A stretch of 64,000 bases of DNA from Thermoflavifilum sp. (GTDB taxonomy: Bacteria > Bacteroidota > Bacteroidia > Chitinophagales > Chitinophagaceae), in assembly GCA_023511875.1 (NCBI GenBank), contig JAIMAQ010000012.1, forward strand, positions 1 to 64,000. Direction: 5' to 3'. Every line of letters starts with the position of its first letter. Within the stretch, counting starts at the first letter, position 1. Under the pieces are notes generated by a model. The model worked only from the letters and a program-made list of their open reading frames with translations, was not told where the DNA came from and searched no databases. Position numbers and translations under genes: made by a program. Positions 45,967 through 55,800 of the stretch are shown piece after piece.

Positions 45967-48285
45967 TCAGGCCTGGGCTGAGGCGGGCATTTGTCTTGAT
46001 CTCACTCGGGAAGCTGCTTCTACCATGTTGCGCAGTGCAGCTCGCACCTCAGGCCAGTTGCGCGTTTTCAGTCCGCAATCGGGGTTCACCCATAGCCGAT
46101 CAATAGGAATCACGCGGGCAGCTTTTTGGAGCAACTCTACCATTTCTTCCACTGAAGGCACTCGCGGAGAATGGATATCGTAGATGCCCGGCCCTATTTC
46201 ATTTGGATAATCAAATTGAGCAAAGGCTTCCAATAGTTCCATACGCGACCGTGAGGCTTCGATAGTAATCACATCGGCATCCAATGCAGCTATATGCGGC
46301 ATAATGGAATTGAACTCGCTATAGCACATATGGGTATGGATCTGGGTGGCATTGCTTACACCACTCGATGCCAGGCGGAAAGCTTTTACTGCCCATTGCA
46401 GATAGTGTTCTTGCTGGGCGCTACGTAGGGGCATGCCTTCTCGAAAAGCGGGCTCATCGATTTGAATCATGTGGATGCCCGCTTGTTCGAGCGCTTGTAC
46501 CTCGTCGCGAATGGCCAGTGCTAGCTGGTAGCAGCTTTTTTCGAGTGGCTGGTCGTTGCGTACAAACGACCATTTGAGCATAGTAACTGGTCCTGTGAGC
46601 ATACCTTTTACGGGTTTTCGAGTAAGCGATTGGGCAAACTTGATCCAGCGCACCGACAGATCATGGGTACGTTCTACATCGCCGTAGAGGATAGGTGGTT
46701 TCACACATCTACTACCATAGCTTTGCACCCAACCATGTTCGGTGAAAGCGAATCCTGCTAATTGCCGTGCGAAGTATTCTACCATATCGCTGCGTTCAAA
46801 CTCACCATGTACCAACACGTCGAGTCCAATCTCTTCTTGAAAGGCGATGGCATCGCGAATCGTTTGTTCGATAGCTTGTTCGTATTCTTGATCAGTAATT
46901 TCTTGGCGTTGCCATTTAGCACGCAGCTGGCGCAGAGCTGTTGTTTGAGGGAAAGAGCCTATAGTGGTGGTAGGGAGCAGGGGTAAATGGAAGGCTTGCT
47001 TTTGGGCTTTTCTTCGCAAGGCGTAGGGCTGCGTACGTTGGGCATCGGCATCTTGCAAGGCGTCGACTCGTTTGGTCACCGCTGGACGATGAATCAAAGT
47101 GGATCTGCTCTTTTGTTCTATGATCAGTTGATTCTCCAATAAGGCTGGAAGAGCCTTTTGGTGGGTAGCGGGGTTGCAGAGTTGTTTGAGTAAAACCAGT
47201 TCGTCTAATTTTTGCCGAGCAAAAGCTAGCCACGGCTTCACTGGACTGTCGTTGGTTTCCAGCCTGAGATCGTAGGGCACGTGGAGCAAGGAGCAGGAGG
47301 GAGCCAATAATAGGCGGTCTTCTCCTAATGCGGTCACGGCTTGTTCGATCAGAGAAAGGGCAAAAGTGAGGTCGGTTTTCCAAATATTTCTGCCGTCTAC
47401 AATACCCAGGGAGAGCCATTTGTCGTTAGGGCATGCGGTTAATGTGGGTTGAAGTTGTTCGGGTGCTCGAACAAGGTCGAGATGAAACCCTTGCACGGGA
47501 AGCTGCATGACCCATGGAAGTGCCTCTGCTAGCTCTCCAAAATAGGTGGTCAGCAATAGTTTGAGTTGAGGACATTGGCGGTGCAAATAATCGTAAGCCA
47601 ATTCATAAGCCTGGCGGTGCCGATCGGTGAGATCGGTGACGAGAAAAGGCTCATCTACTTGCACCCAAGTAGCGCCTGCTTGTTGCAGGAGTTGCAAAAG
47701 TTGTGCATAAATGGGCAGTAGCTGAGGCAATAAATCGAGCGGCTCGGCCTTATGCGTATGCGATGTCATCTTGCCCAAGAGCAAAAAGCTAATAGGCCCA
47801 ATGAGAATGGGCTTCACGAATTTCCCCAGTTGTTTGGCAGCAGAAAAAGCTTCAATGAGTCGATCGGCATGCAGGTGAAAGCTTTGCTGAGGTTGAAATT
47901 CAGGAACAATGTAATGATAATTGGTATCAAACCATTTGGTCATTTCCATAGCAGGAATATCCCACCCATCGCGTTGGTAGCCTCGGGCCATAGCAAAATA
48001 CAGGTCGATCTCGTCGATGCCTTTGTCTTGCAAAGGTTTAAAACGATCGGGGATGACGCCCATCATCAAACTCATGTCGAGGACGTGATCATACAGGGAA
48101 AAATCGCCGCATGCAATCCAATCGATGCCCGCTTCTTGCTGTTGCTTCCAGTTGGCTTGTCGCACCTCCTGGCTTTTTTGTATGAGTTCTTCTGCGCTAA
48201 TTTTTCCAGCCCAATAATGTTCACAAGCCCATTTCAATTCGCGGCGAAGGCCTATGCGTGGATAACCTACATGATGTGTGAGCAT
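45967..48285 (-). CDS. metE: Cobalamin-independent methionine synthase MetE
   Basis: This 772-residue protein is a complete MetE with N-terminal and C-terminal barrels. Zinc ligands are H652 and C654 (HTHMCYSEF), E676 (ITIEASRS) and C737 (NPDCGLKTR), with the same spacing as in E. coli MetE. It transfers the methyl group of 5-methyltetrahydropteroyl-triglutamate to homocysteine. A cobalamin riboswitch lies about 160 bp upstream on the same strand, expected to shut MetE off when B12 is plentiful and another synthase (MetH) can act. Long antisense frames in the region are shadows of its high-bias codon use. Confidence 0.97.
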   Translation of the reverse strand: MLTHHVGYPRIGLRRELKWACEHYWAGKISAEELIQKSQEVRQANWKQQQEAGIDWIACGDFSLYDHVLDMSLMMGVIPDRFKPLQDKGIDEIDLYFAMARGYQRDGWDIPAMEMTKWFDTNYHYIVPEFQPQQSFHLHADRLIEAFSAAKQLGKFVKPILIGPISFLLLGKMTSHTHKAEPLDLLPQLLPIYAQLLQLLQQAGATWVQVDEPFLVTDLTDRHRQAYELAYDYLHRQCPQLKLLLTTYFGELAEALPWVMQLPVQGFHLDLVRAPEQLQPTLTACPNDKWLSLGIVDGRNIWKTDLTFALSLIEQAVTALGEDRLLLAPSCSLLHVPYDLRLETNDSPVKPWLAFARQKLDELVLLKQLCNPATHQKALPALLENQLIIEQKSRSTLIHRPAVTKRVDALQDADAQRTQPYALRRKAQKQAFHLPLLPTTTIGSFPQTTALRQLRAKWQRQEITDQEYEQAIEQTIRDAIAFQEEIGLDVLVHGEFERSDMVEYFARQLAGFAFTEHGWVQSYGSRCVKPPILYGDVERTHDLSVRWIKFAQSLTRKPVKGMLTGPVTMLKWSFVRNDQPLEKSCYQLALAIRDEVQALEQAGIHMIQIDEPAFREGMPLRSAQQEHYLQWAVKAFRLASSGVSNATQIHTHMCYSEFNSIMPHIAALDADVITIEASRSRMELLEAFAQFDYPNEIGPGIYDIHSPRVPSVEEMVELLQKAARVIPIDRLWVNPDCGLKTRNWPEVRAALRNMVEAASRVRSRQMPASAQA

Positions 48286-48444
48286 AAAGAAAATATTTTA
48301 CGATGTGGAATAAGGGTGTTGAGAGATGGCCAAGACGAGAAGCAAGCCAAGGAAACAGCATCAAATGGACCTCAGAAATTCAAATAGTCTGCAAATGACC
48401 CTGACTAAGGCTTCTACTCGCGAAAGCCGTCATCAATAGAAAAA

Positions 48445-48634
48445 GGCAGGTCTCCTGGCTTGTATCACTTTCATCATCCTTCCCATCTGCTGGGGGCAGA
48501 CAGTGGATATATGCGATGAAAGGTTAGTTGATACTTACAGTTGCGCGTCAGCCCGTGATTTGCACACGGTTCCCTTTTCACGTTTGCTCTACTGGCAAAC
48601 GACCTTTTTCTCGCAGACCATTCCTCAACGATAC
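48445..48634 (-). promoter_or_regulatory. Cobalamin (B12) riboswitch upstream of metE
   Basis: On the minus strand the B12-box region reads GGGAACCGTGTGCAAATC, then ACGGGCTGACGCGCAACTGT. The 3' element is AGCCAGGAGACCTGCC near 48445. Together these match the conserved core of AdoCbl/B12 riboswitches. The region begins right after a -7 box and ends about 160 bp before the metE ATG. Confidence 0.92.
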
Positions 48635-48639
48635 AGCCG

Positions 48640-48647
48640 CAAAACTA
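48640..48647 (-). promoter_or_regulatory. Promoter -7 box of the B12 riboswitch-metE transcript
   Basis: TAGTTTTG on the minus strand matches TAnnTTTG exactly, with initiation predicted near 48634, where the riboswitch fold begins. No strong -33 element is visible. Confidence 0.55.
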
Positions 48648-48802
48648 ACCGTATGTGCTGAGAATTGTATGGCTTGAAACAAATTGTGTATAAATCGTGA
48701 CTAATTTCCTTGCATCTTCATCTATGCGCGTGTAGATCTTTTACTCCTGGTATCTTTTATTGCCTTAGAGAATTTAGTATTTTTCGCCTAAAACGCTTTG
48801 TG

Positions 48803-49960
48803 ATGAAACGCTTTCTATTATCCCTGTTTTCGATGCTTTTGGGCATTTCCATGGCATTTTGCCAGCAGCATATAGGGCAATTTAATGGTTTAGACATGCA
48901 CTTGGGCAACTTATTTCGGCTTTCTGATGCACAAACGCGTTCCATTAGTCCTGAGAACCCTACTGGCGGAAAAGGTCAAGGGGGAATGGCCACTCTTCAA
49001 GAAGGTATTGCTGCATCGGCAGCTCGCGACTTGGGTCAGGGTTGGAAAGTGAATCCATTTATTCGGATTCGCCCGGGCCAGACCGATACATTGGCGTTGA
49101 TTCAAGGGCCTGGCGCTATTCAGCACATCTGGATGACACCTACTGGTTTTTGGCGTTTTGAGATTTTGCGGATCTACTGGGATGATGAAAAATCACCTTC
49201 TGTGGAAGTGCCTGTGGGTGATTTTTTCTGTATGGGTTGGGGCAAATATGCACCCCTGCAGTCGCTAGCCGTATGTGTCAATCCCGGAAGTGCACTCAAT
49301 AGTTATTGGGTAATGCCTTTCCGTAAAAAATGCTTGATTACCTTAGAAAATATTGGCGATGAACCGATGACATTGTATTATCAAATCGATTATACCCTAA
49401 CCTCCATTCCCGATGACGCCGCATATTTTCATGCCCAGTTTAGACATGTTAATCCCAATCCCTACAAACAGCCGTATACTATTGTTGATCATATTCACGG
49501 TCGTGGCCAATATGTGGGCACTTATTTGGCCTGGGGCGTGCACAACAATGGCTGGTGGGGAGAGGGTGAAATCAAGTTTTATATTGATGGCGATCAAAAA
49601 TTCCCGACGATCAATGGTACGGGAACGGAGGACTATTTTTGTGGTTCATATGATTTTGAAAACCGAGAAACGCATCAATACGAAACGTTTACTTCGCCCT
49701 ATTCAGGTTTATGTCAGGTGATCAAGCCCGATGGACTTTACCAAACCCAGCAACGGTTTGGTATGTATCGCTGGCATATTCTCGATCCCATTCGCTTTGA
49801 ACACGATTTGAAGGTAACAATTCAAGACTTAGGATGGAGGCGCAACGGCACTTATTTGCCTCAGCAATCCGATATTTCTTCGGTGGCCTATTGGTATCAG
49901 ACTGAGCCGCACACCCCCTTCCCTCCGCTTCCATCGAAGGAAGCCCTGGAAGATGATTGA
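48803..49960 (+). CDS. Secreted GH172-like (DUF2961) glycoside hydrolase
   Basis: Starting at 48803 (MKRFLLSLFSM) gives a 385-residue protein with a clear signal peptide. The DUF2961 fold follows: GPGAIQHIWMTPTGFW, an ESP-like segment DDEKSPSVEVPVGDFFC, AVCVNPGSALNSYWVMPF and the family motif INGTGTEDYFCGSYDFE. The last includes a conserved Glu of the active site. Characterised GH172 members act on alpha-fructofuranosides, inulin difructose anhydride or arabinofuranosides; the substrate here is not known. A frame extending upstream to 48710 lacks a signal peptide at its start and is rejected. It is 518 bp from the divergent metE start, a gap that holds the riboswitch. Confidence 0.88.
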   Translation: MKRFLLSLFSMLLGISMAFCQQHIGQFNGLDMHLGNLFRLSDAQTRSISPENPTGGKGQGGMATLQEGIAASAARDLGQGWKVNPFIRIRPGQTDTLALIQGPGAIQHIWMTPTGFWRFEILRIYWDDEKSPSVEVPVGDFFCMGWGKYAPLQSLAVCVNPGSALNSYWVMPFRKKCLITLENIGDEPMTLYYQIDYTLTSIPDDAAYFHAQFRHVNPNPYKQPYTIVDHIHGRGQYVGTYLAWGVHNNGWWGEGEIKFYIDGDQKFPTINGTGTEDYFCGSYDFENRETHQYETFTSPYSGLCQVIKPDGLYQTQQRFGMYRWHILDPIRFEHDLKVTIQDLGWRRNGTYLPQQSDISSVAYWYQTEPHTPFPPLPSKEALEDD

Positions 49961-49967
49961 CTATTGA

Positions 49968-50585
49968 TTATCTTTCCTTTAATAAAACGCGTATGTCGTG
50001 CATCAGCTTAGTGATATCTTGCGGATTGGTGCCATCATAAAAACCTCGAATACGGCGGTGTTGATCTACCAAGGCCCACCATTGCGAATGCACAAACAAG
50101 CCCGATACATGTGCACTGTCGACCGAGCCAATTAAATAATCGTGTTCGGCCAAGCTGTATGTTCGGCTAGCAGGACCTGTGAGGAATTTCCAAACTGCCG
50201 GGTCGGCATCATATTGTTCGGCATATTTGGCCAATACAGGTGGGGTATCATAGCCTGGATTCACGCTGTAGGAAAGGATTTCAAAATGAGGGATATGTTT
50301 GAATTTTTCGTAAACCTTATCCATATTGGCATTCATGCGTGGGCACAAATCGGGGCAGGTTGTATAAAAAAATTCTACTACGCTCACATTCCCATTCATA
50401 TCTTGCTCTGTGAAAGTTTTTCCTGTTTGGTCGGTAAAGCTAAACGCACCCACCACATGGCCAGGATTACCTACTATGGGCAATTGATCGCGCTTATAGG
50501 CAAAAGTAAAATAATAAAACCCCGCAAAAAGCAAGGCCACAAAAGCACCTAAGGCAATGGCCAAGCCATATCTTTTTTTGCTCAT
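49968..50585 (-). CDS. sco1: SCO1/SenC copper chaperone for cytochrome oxidase
   Basis: Starting at 50585 (MSKKRYGLAI) gives a 205-residue protein with one N-terminal membrane anchor and a thioredoxin-like SCO domain. The copper-binding motif is TTCPDLCPRM, and the distant His is in VHSQWWALVD. SCO proteins deliver copper to the CuA site of oxidase subunit II (coxB, about 10 kb downstream). A longer frame up to 50705 is rejected since it lacks the anchor at its start and a consensus -7 box lies just before 50585. It is co-directional with purN, 68 bp upstream. Confidence 0.94.
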   Translation of the reverse strand: MSKKRYGLAIALGAFVALLFAGFYYFTFAYKRDQLPIVGNPGHVVGAFSFTDQTGKTFTEQDMNGNVSVVEFFYTTCPDLCPRMNANMDKVYEKFKHIPHFEILSYSVNPGYDTPPVLAKYAEQYDADPAVWKFLTGPASRTYSLAEHDYLIGSVDSAHVSGLFVHSQWWALVDQHRRIRGFYDGTNPQDITKLMHDIRVLLKER

Positions 50586-50600
50586 CTTACATATTTTGTA

Positions 50601-50608
50601 CAAAATTA
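50601..50608 (-). promoter_or_regulatory. Candidate -7 box for sco1
   Basis: TAATTTTG on the minus strand matches TAnnTTTG exactly. Initiation would be near 50594, leaving about 9 nt before the ATG at 50585, which supports that start. Confidence 0.5.
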
Positions 50609-50652
50609 AGTGCTCAAATGCCGGCTCTTTGCTAAAAGAATGCAAAACATTT

Positions 50653-51249
50653 TTAAGGAAGGCGTGAGGTGCATTCAGTTTCAGTTTTTTGCAATAAATG
50701 GGCAATTACCATGGGTAGCCGGTTATATTCCAGGCTATGGATCTTTTGAGCCAGCGTTTCTACTGTATCGTCAGCAAGGATTTCAATTTTTTCTTGGAAG
50801 ATAATATCCCCAGCATCATATTCTTCATTTACATAATGAATAGTAATTCCACTATATTTTTCACCAGCTTGAAGTACGGCTTGATGTACGCGATTGCCAT
50901 ACATACCCTTACCTCCAAATTTGGGAAGCAAAGCAGGATGAATGTTAATGATTCGTTTAGGAAACGCTGCAATCCAGGATGATGGGATTTTCCATAGAAA
51001 GCCAGCCAATACAATCAAATCGGGATGCATTTGTTTTAACAGATCCAAATAGATGAGGGTATGTTGGAATGTGTGTTTTTCCAGGAATACTACGGGAATA
51101 CTGGCTTGTGAAGCCACCTGAACGACGCCTGCATGGGGGTTGTTGCAAAATACCGCCTTGATTTGTGCAATAGGATGCTCTTGAAAATACGCAATCAAAT
51201 GGGCAGTGTTTGTTCCCTTTCCAGAGGCGAATATTACAATTTGTTTCAT
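50653..51249 (-). CDS. purN: Phosphoribosylglycinamide formyltransferase PurN
   Basis: Starting at 51249 (MKQIVIFASGKGTN) gives a 198-residue GART. The phosphate loop is ASGKGTNTAHL, and the catalytic Asn-His-Asp set is in IINIHPALLPKFGGKG and EYDAGDIIFQEKI. It uses 10-formyl-tetrahydrofolate to formylate GAR in purine synthesis. Met residues upstream (at 51264 and further to 51381) lack the family start and are rejected. No other purine gene is nearby. The 283 bp between this gene and actA hold the promoter of the respiratory operon. Confidence 0.95.
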   Translation of the reverse strand: MKQIVIFASGKGTNTAHLIAYFQEHPIAQIKAVFCNNPHAGVVQVASQASIPVVFLEKHTFQHTLIYLDLLKQMHPDLIVLAGFLWKIPSSWIAAFPKRIINIHPALLPKFGGKGMYGNRVHQAVLQAGEKYSGITIHYVNEEYDAGDIIFQEKIEILADDTVETLAQKIHSLEYNRLPMVIAHLLQKTETECTSRLP

Positions 51250-51448
51250 GATGGGTGCATTCATCCAGGTGTTCCTTATGAAAAAGTGATGAAGTAAAAT
51301 GAATAATATTAAACAAATAAATTGTAAATCATTTGTAAATAGATATGGTATACACAAAAATAATTCGTGGGGAGTATACAAAAAATGAGTTTGTTGCCAT
51401 GATTTTGTGGAGGGTTGAGACGATTTGCAAATAATTTTTTCCTGAATT

Positions 51449-51482
51449 GTTGAGAAATTGTCACCCTCGTGCCTTAACTTTG
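51449..51482 (+). promoter_or_regulatory. Promoter of the ACIII-oxidase operon
   Basis: A GTTG-like -33 element (51449-51452) and the exact -7 consensus TAACTTTG (51475-51482) are 22 bp apart. Initiation near 51489 gives a leader of about 44 nt to actA. Confidence 0.65.
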
Positions 51483-51532
51483 TGGCGCTTTTTTGAAAAA
51501 CCGAGGTTCAACCAAAATCCAATCAGATTAGC

Positions 51533-52819
51533 ATGAGCGACTTCAGTTATTTTGGGAGGACTGTCAAATACCTGGTTATTTGCTCCCTAGCGTTTTGCAT
51601 GTTTTCTTTTTCTGCACATCATGTTTATGCAGACGCCCAACGTGGAAAACAACTCTTCCAACAAAATTGCGCGCAATGTCACAATCCTCTACGGGATGCC
51701 ACGGGGCCGGCCTTGTATGGAAAAGAAAACGAAGTGCCTGGTGGGCGTAAATGGATTTACAACTGGGTACATAATTCTTCAGCAGTCATAGCCAGCGGCG
51801 ATAAGTATGCAGTGAATCTGTTTAACCAATGGAATCACGTGCAAATGCCGCCCTTTCCCCAACTAACAAACCAGGATATCGATGATATTCTCGACTATAT
51901 TAAGCAAGTAGGCGATGAGGCCAAACAAGCTGCTGCAGCACCAGCAGCAGGCGGTCAGCAAGGAGCGACTGCAGCAGCCCCCGCTTCGAACAATAATTTA
52001 TTGTATGGCATCATTACCTTGGTGCTGGCTATTGTAGCGCTGATCTTGCTTCAGGTAAACCGTAGCCTCAATCGCATGGCCAATGAAAAAGAAGGTATTG
52101 AGACTCGCGAACCTGTTCCTTTTTACCGAAATAAAACCTATATCGCTCTCGTATCGGTGGTGCTATTTTTAATGGCAGGCTATTTTCTCACCAATGCAGC
52201 AGTAAACATTGGCCGTCAACAAAATTATGAGCCTACACAACCTATATTTTACTCCCATCGCGTGCATGCCGGCATCAATCAAATCAACTGTTTATATTGC
52301 CATGCCGGCGCCGAGAAGAGCAAACACGCCATGATTCCTTCACAAAATATTTGTATGAACTGTCATATGGCTATCAATAGCTATTCTGGGCCGCAGCTCT
52401 ACACGCCAGAAGGAAAGGCTGTTGATGGTACAGCTGAGATTCAAAAGCTTTATTACTATGCAGGTTGGGATCCTAAGCAGCGTAAATATGTGAATGCTGG
52501 TCATCCTATTCAATGGGTCAAGATTCACAATCTGCCCGACTTCGTGTATTTCAGCCATGAACAACATGTGGCCGTTGGAAAGATACAATGCCAAGTTTGC
52601 CATGGCCCCATCCAAAATATGGATGTGGTGTATCAGTTTAGTGATCTCTCTATGGGTTGGTGTGTGAATTGTCACCGCACTACCAAGGTGCATTTTGCAG
52701 ACAATGCGTATTACAGCAATATCTTCATGAAATATCATGAAGAGTTGAAGCAAGGCAAAATCGATAGTGTTACCGAGGCCATGCTGGGAGGCACAGATTG
52801 TCAACGCTGTCATTACTAA
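51533..52819 (+). CDS. actA: Alternative complex III subunit ActA: cytochrome c domain fused to pentaheme
   Basis: This 428-residue protein has a signal or anchor segment, a class I cytochrome c domain with CAQCH (C46) and a likely axial Met at MPPFP (M105), an Ala-rich linker, two membrane helices (about 157-173 and 203-220), and a cytochrome c3-like domain with five CxxCH sites (C253, C274, C353, C377, C423). It thus carries six hemes, one more than the pentaheme ActA of Rhodothermus. In ACIII this subunit passes electrons from the quinol-oxidising complex to cytochrome c or the oxidase. It begins the operon. Confidence 0.92.
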   Translation: MSDFSYFGRTVKYLVICSLAFCMFSFSAHHVYADAQRGKQLFQQNCAQCHNPLRDATGPALYGKENEVPGGRKWIYNWVHNSSAVIASGDKYAVNLFNQWNHVQMPPFPQLTNQDIDDILDYIKQVGDEAKQAAAAPAAGGQQGATAAAPASNNNLLYGIITLVLAIVALILLQVNRSLNRMANEKEGIETREPVPFYRNKTYIALVSVVLFLMAGYFLTNAAVNIGRQQNYEPTQPIFYSHRVHAGINQINCLYCHAGAEKSKHAMIPSQNICMNCHMAINSYSGPQLYTPEGKAVDGTAEIQKLYYYAGWDPKQRKYVNAGHPIQWVKIHNLPDFVYFSHEQHVAVGKIQCQVCHGPIQNMDVVYQFSDLSMGWCVNCHRTTKVHFADNAYYSNIFMKYHEELKQGKIDSVTEAMLGGTDCQRCHY

Positions 52820-52875
52820 ATTTCAGATATCGGTTCATTGTTTGAATTTTATGTCAATTTTTATTGCTTGAGCTT

Positions 52876-55800
52876 ATGAGCGAAAAAAAATACTGGAAAG
52901 GACTGGAGGAGTTGTACAACACCCCTTCTTACCAGAAAACCGTTAGGAATGAATTTCCTGAGAAATTGCCGTTTGGAGAGGAGGTCGACAAACTGATGCA
53001 GGCTAAAACGCCTCGTAGAGATTTTTTAAAATATTTAGGTTTCAGCATTACCGCGGCTACTATTGCTGCCAGCTGCGAGATCCAGGTGCGTAAGGTGATT
53101 CCTTATGTGAATAAGCCCGTGGATATCACTCCAGGTGTGCCCAATTATTATGCCTCTACTTACGTGCAAGATGGTGATTATTGTCCTGTAGTCGTGAAAA
53201 CCCGAGATGGGCGCCCTATCAAGATCGAAGGCAATACTTCTTCATCGATTACCAAAGGCGGTACCTCTGCGGTAGTACAGGCTTCGGTGTTGAGCTTGTA
53301 CGATACGGCTCGCCTGCGATATCCCATGATTCAGGGTAAAGAAGCTACCTGGGAAGAGCTCGATAAAGCCGTGGTTGAGGGATTGCGCAATTTGGGTGGA
53401 TTGCCTATTGTATTGCTTACTTCTACCCTGATGAGCCCTGCTACCGAGCAGTTGATCCAGGAGTTTGCTGCCAAATATCCTAATACCAAGCATGTAACTT
53501 ATGATGCGATTTCTTACTCTGGCTTGCTTTTGGCCAATGAAGCTTGCTATGGTAAACGGGCTATACCTTCCTATCATTTTGAAAATGCCCAAGCTATCGT
53601 TGGCTTGGGGGCAGATTTTTTGGGAACCTGGCTTTCGCCAGTAGAATTTGCTAACCAATATGCCCAAACCCGTAAGATCAAAGGTAAAAAAGCCAATATC
53701 AGTCGGCATATCCAATTCGAAAGCTATCTGAGCCTAACAGGTGCTAATGCTGATTATCGCTATACCCACAGGCCTTCTCAGCTTCCAGCAATTGTGTTAA
53801 ATCTATACAATGCTGTGGCGCTCGCATTGGGTAAGCCTGCTTTACCCAATGTGCCTACCCTTCAAGATGATCAGTTACAAAAAGGCATTCAGCGGGCTGC
53901 TAAATTGCTGGCTGCACATCCTGGTCAAGCGCTGGTAGTATGCGGTTCTAATGATCCTCGGATACAAATTGTGGTAAATGGATTGAATGAAATGTTGGGA
54001 GCGGCAGGGAAAACCATCGATTGGAATGCACCAGTGAATTACCGTAAGGGTATTGATAGCGACATGCAGCAGTTGGTTGCCGATATGGAAGCCGGCAAAA
54101 TAGGCGCCCTATTGATTTATGGGGCAAACCCTGCATATGATTATTACGATGCTGCACGCTTTGCGGAAGCCCTGAAAAAGGTAAAGCTTACTTTATCGTT
54201 TAACGATCACCATGATGAAACAACTGTGTTGTGCCAATATGTGGCACCCGACAATCATTATTTAGAAAGTTGGGGCGATGCAGAGCCTAAGGCAGGCTAC
54301 TATAGTTTTATTCAGCCCACCATTTTCCCGTTATTCAAAACCCGTGCTTTTCAAGAAAGCTTGCTCAGTTTTATGGGAGAAACGCCCGACTGGCATGCTT
54401 ATTTGATGAAGTACTGGGAGCCCAAGCTGGGCGGTTTAGTGAGTTGGGAAGAAGCTTTGCAGAATGGTGTGATCGAACCCAAACAAGTAACCCTGGCTGG
54501 CTTGCCTTTCAAAGGCGATGTGCAAGCCGCAGCCACACAACTTGCGGCTGAAAAACCCCAATCAGGCGAATTGGAGCTTGTATTATACGAAAAGGTAGCT
54601 ATTAGAAATGGCCGCCCTGCCAATAATCCTTGGTTACAAGAAATGCCCGATCCTATCAGCAAATGCACTTGGGATAATTACATATGCGTATCTCCAGCGC
54701 TTGCTTGGAAATTGGGTATTTCCATTAACCGTTTCAATGAAAATGATCTCAATCGGCCTGTGGCTAAGCTTACTGCAGCTGGTAAGGAAATCACCCTACC
54801 CGTGTTGGTGCTGCCGGGGATGCCTCAAGATGTAGTAGCAGTGGCAGTGGGTTATGGAAGAAGCCAGGACGTAGGCAAAGCTGCTGGAGGCGTAGGTAAA
54901 AATGTTTATCCCTGGGCCTATTTCAATAACACAACCCAAACTTTCCATTATTATCAACCAGCAGTAACACTTACTCTTACTGGAGAAACTTATCCGCTGG
55001 CCATTACCCAAACACACAATAGTTTTGAAGGACGCCCCATTATTTTAGAAACCACCCAACAGCAATACAATCAAGATCCGGGCGAGGCCACCCGTGAACA
55101 GCGTGAGGAAAGGGAACGTTATGGGGGAGACCAATACGCTACTGAAGGTACATTGTATCCCAATCTATATGATTTTCCCGGATTAAAATGGGGCATGTCG
55201 ATCGATTTGAATAGCTGCATAGGATGTGGAGCCTGTACCATTGCCTGCCAGGCCGAAAACAACGTAGCCGTGGTGGGGAAAGATCAGGTATTGGCTCATC
55301 ATGAAATGCACTGGATACGAATCGACCGATATTTTTCTGGTGACCCAGAAAATCCGCAAGTGGTCTTTCAACCCATGCTTTGCCAGCAGTGCGACAATGC
55401 GCCATGTGAAAATGTGTGTCCGGTTGCTGCAACCACGCATAGCGATGAAGGGTTAAATCAAATGATTTATAACCGTTGCATTGGTACGCGTTATTGCATG
55501 AACAACTGCCCGTATAAAGTGCGTCGATTCAACTGGCGTGATTGGCAAGGAGCTACGAGTTTTGGGCAAATCAAGGATACAGGCGATATGAATAGCGATC
55601 TCACGCGTATGGTGCTCAACCCAGATGTGACGGTACGTACCCGTGGGGTCATGGAAAAATGTAGTTTCTGTGTACAACGCTTGCAAGATGCAAAGTTGGC
55701 GGCCAAAAAAGCCGGTCGGCCATTGATGGATGGCGAAGCCGTTACGGCTTGCCAACAAGCTTGCCCCACACAAGCCATTGTATTTGGAAATGTGCATGAT

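Noticed and set aside
47752-48387. A 211-codon plus-strand frame antisense to metE
   Set aside because: It lies opposite a complete MetE with all catalytic residues and shows no protein-like features of its own.
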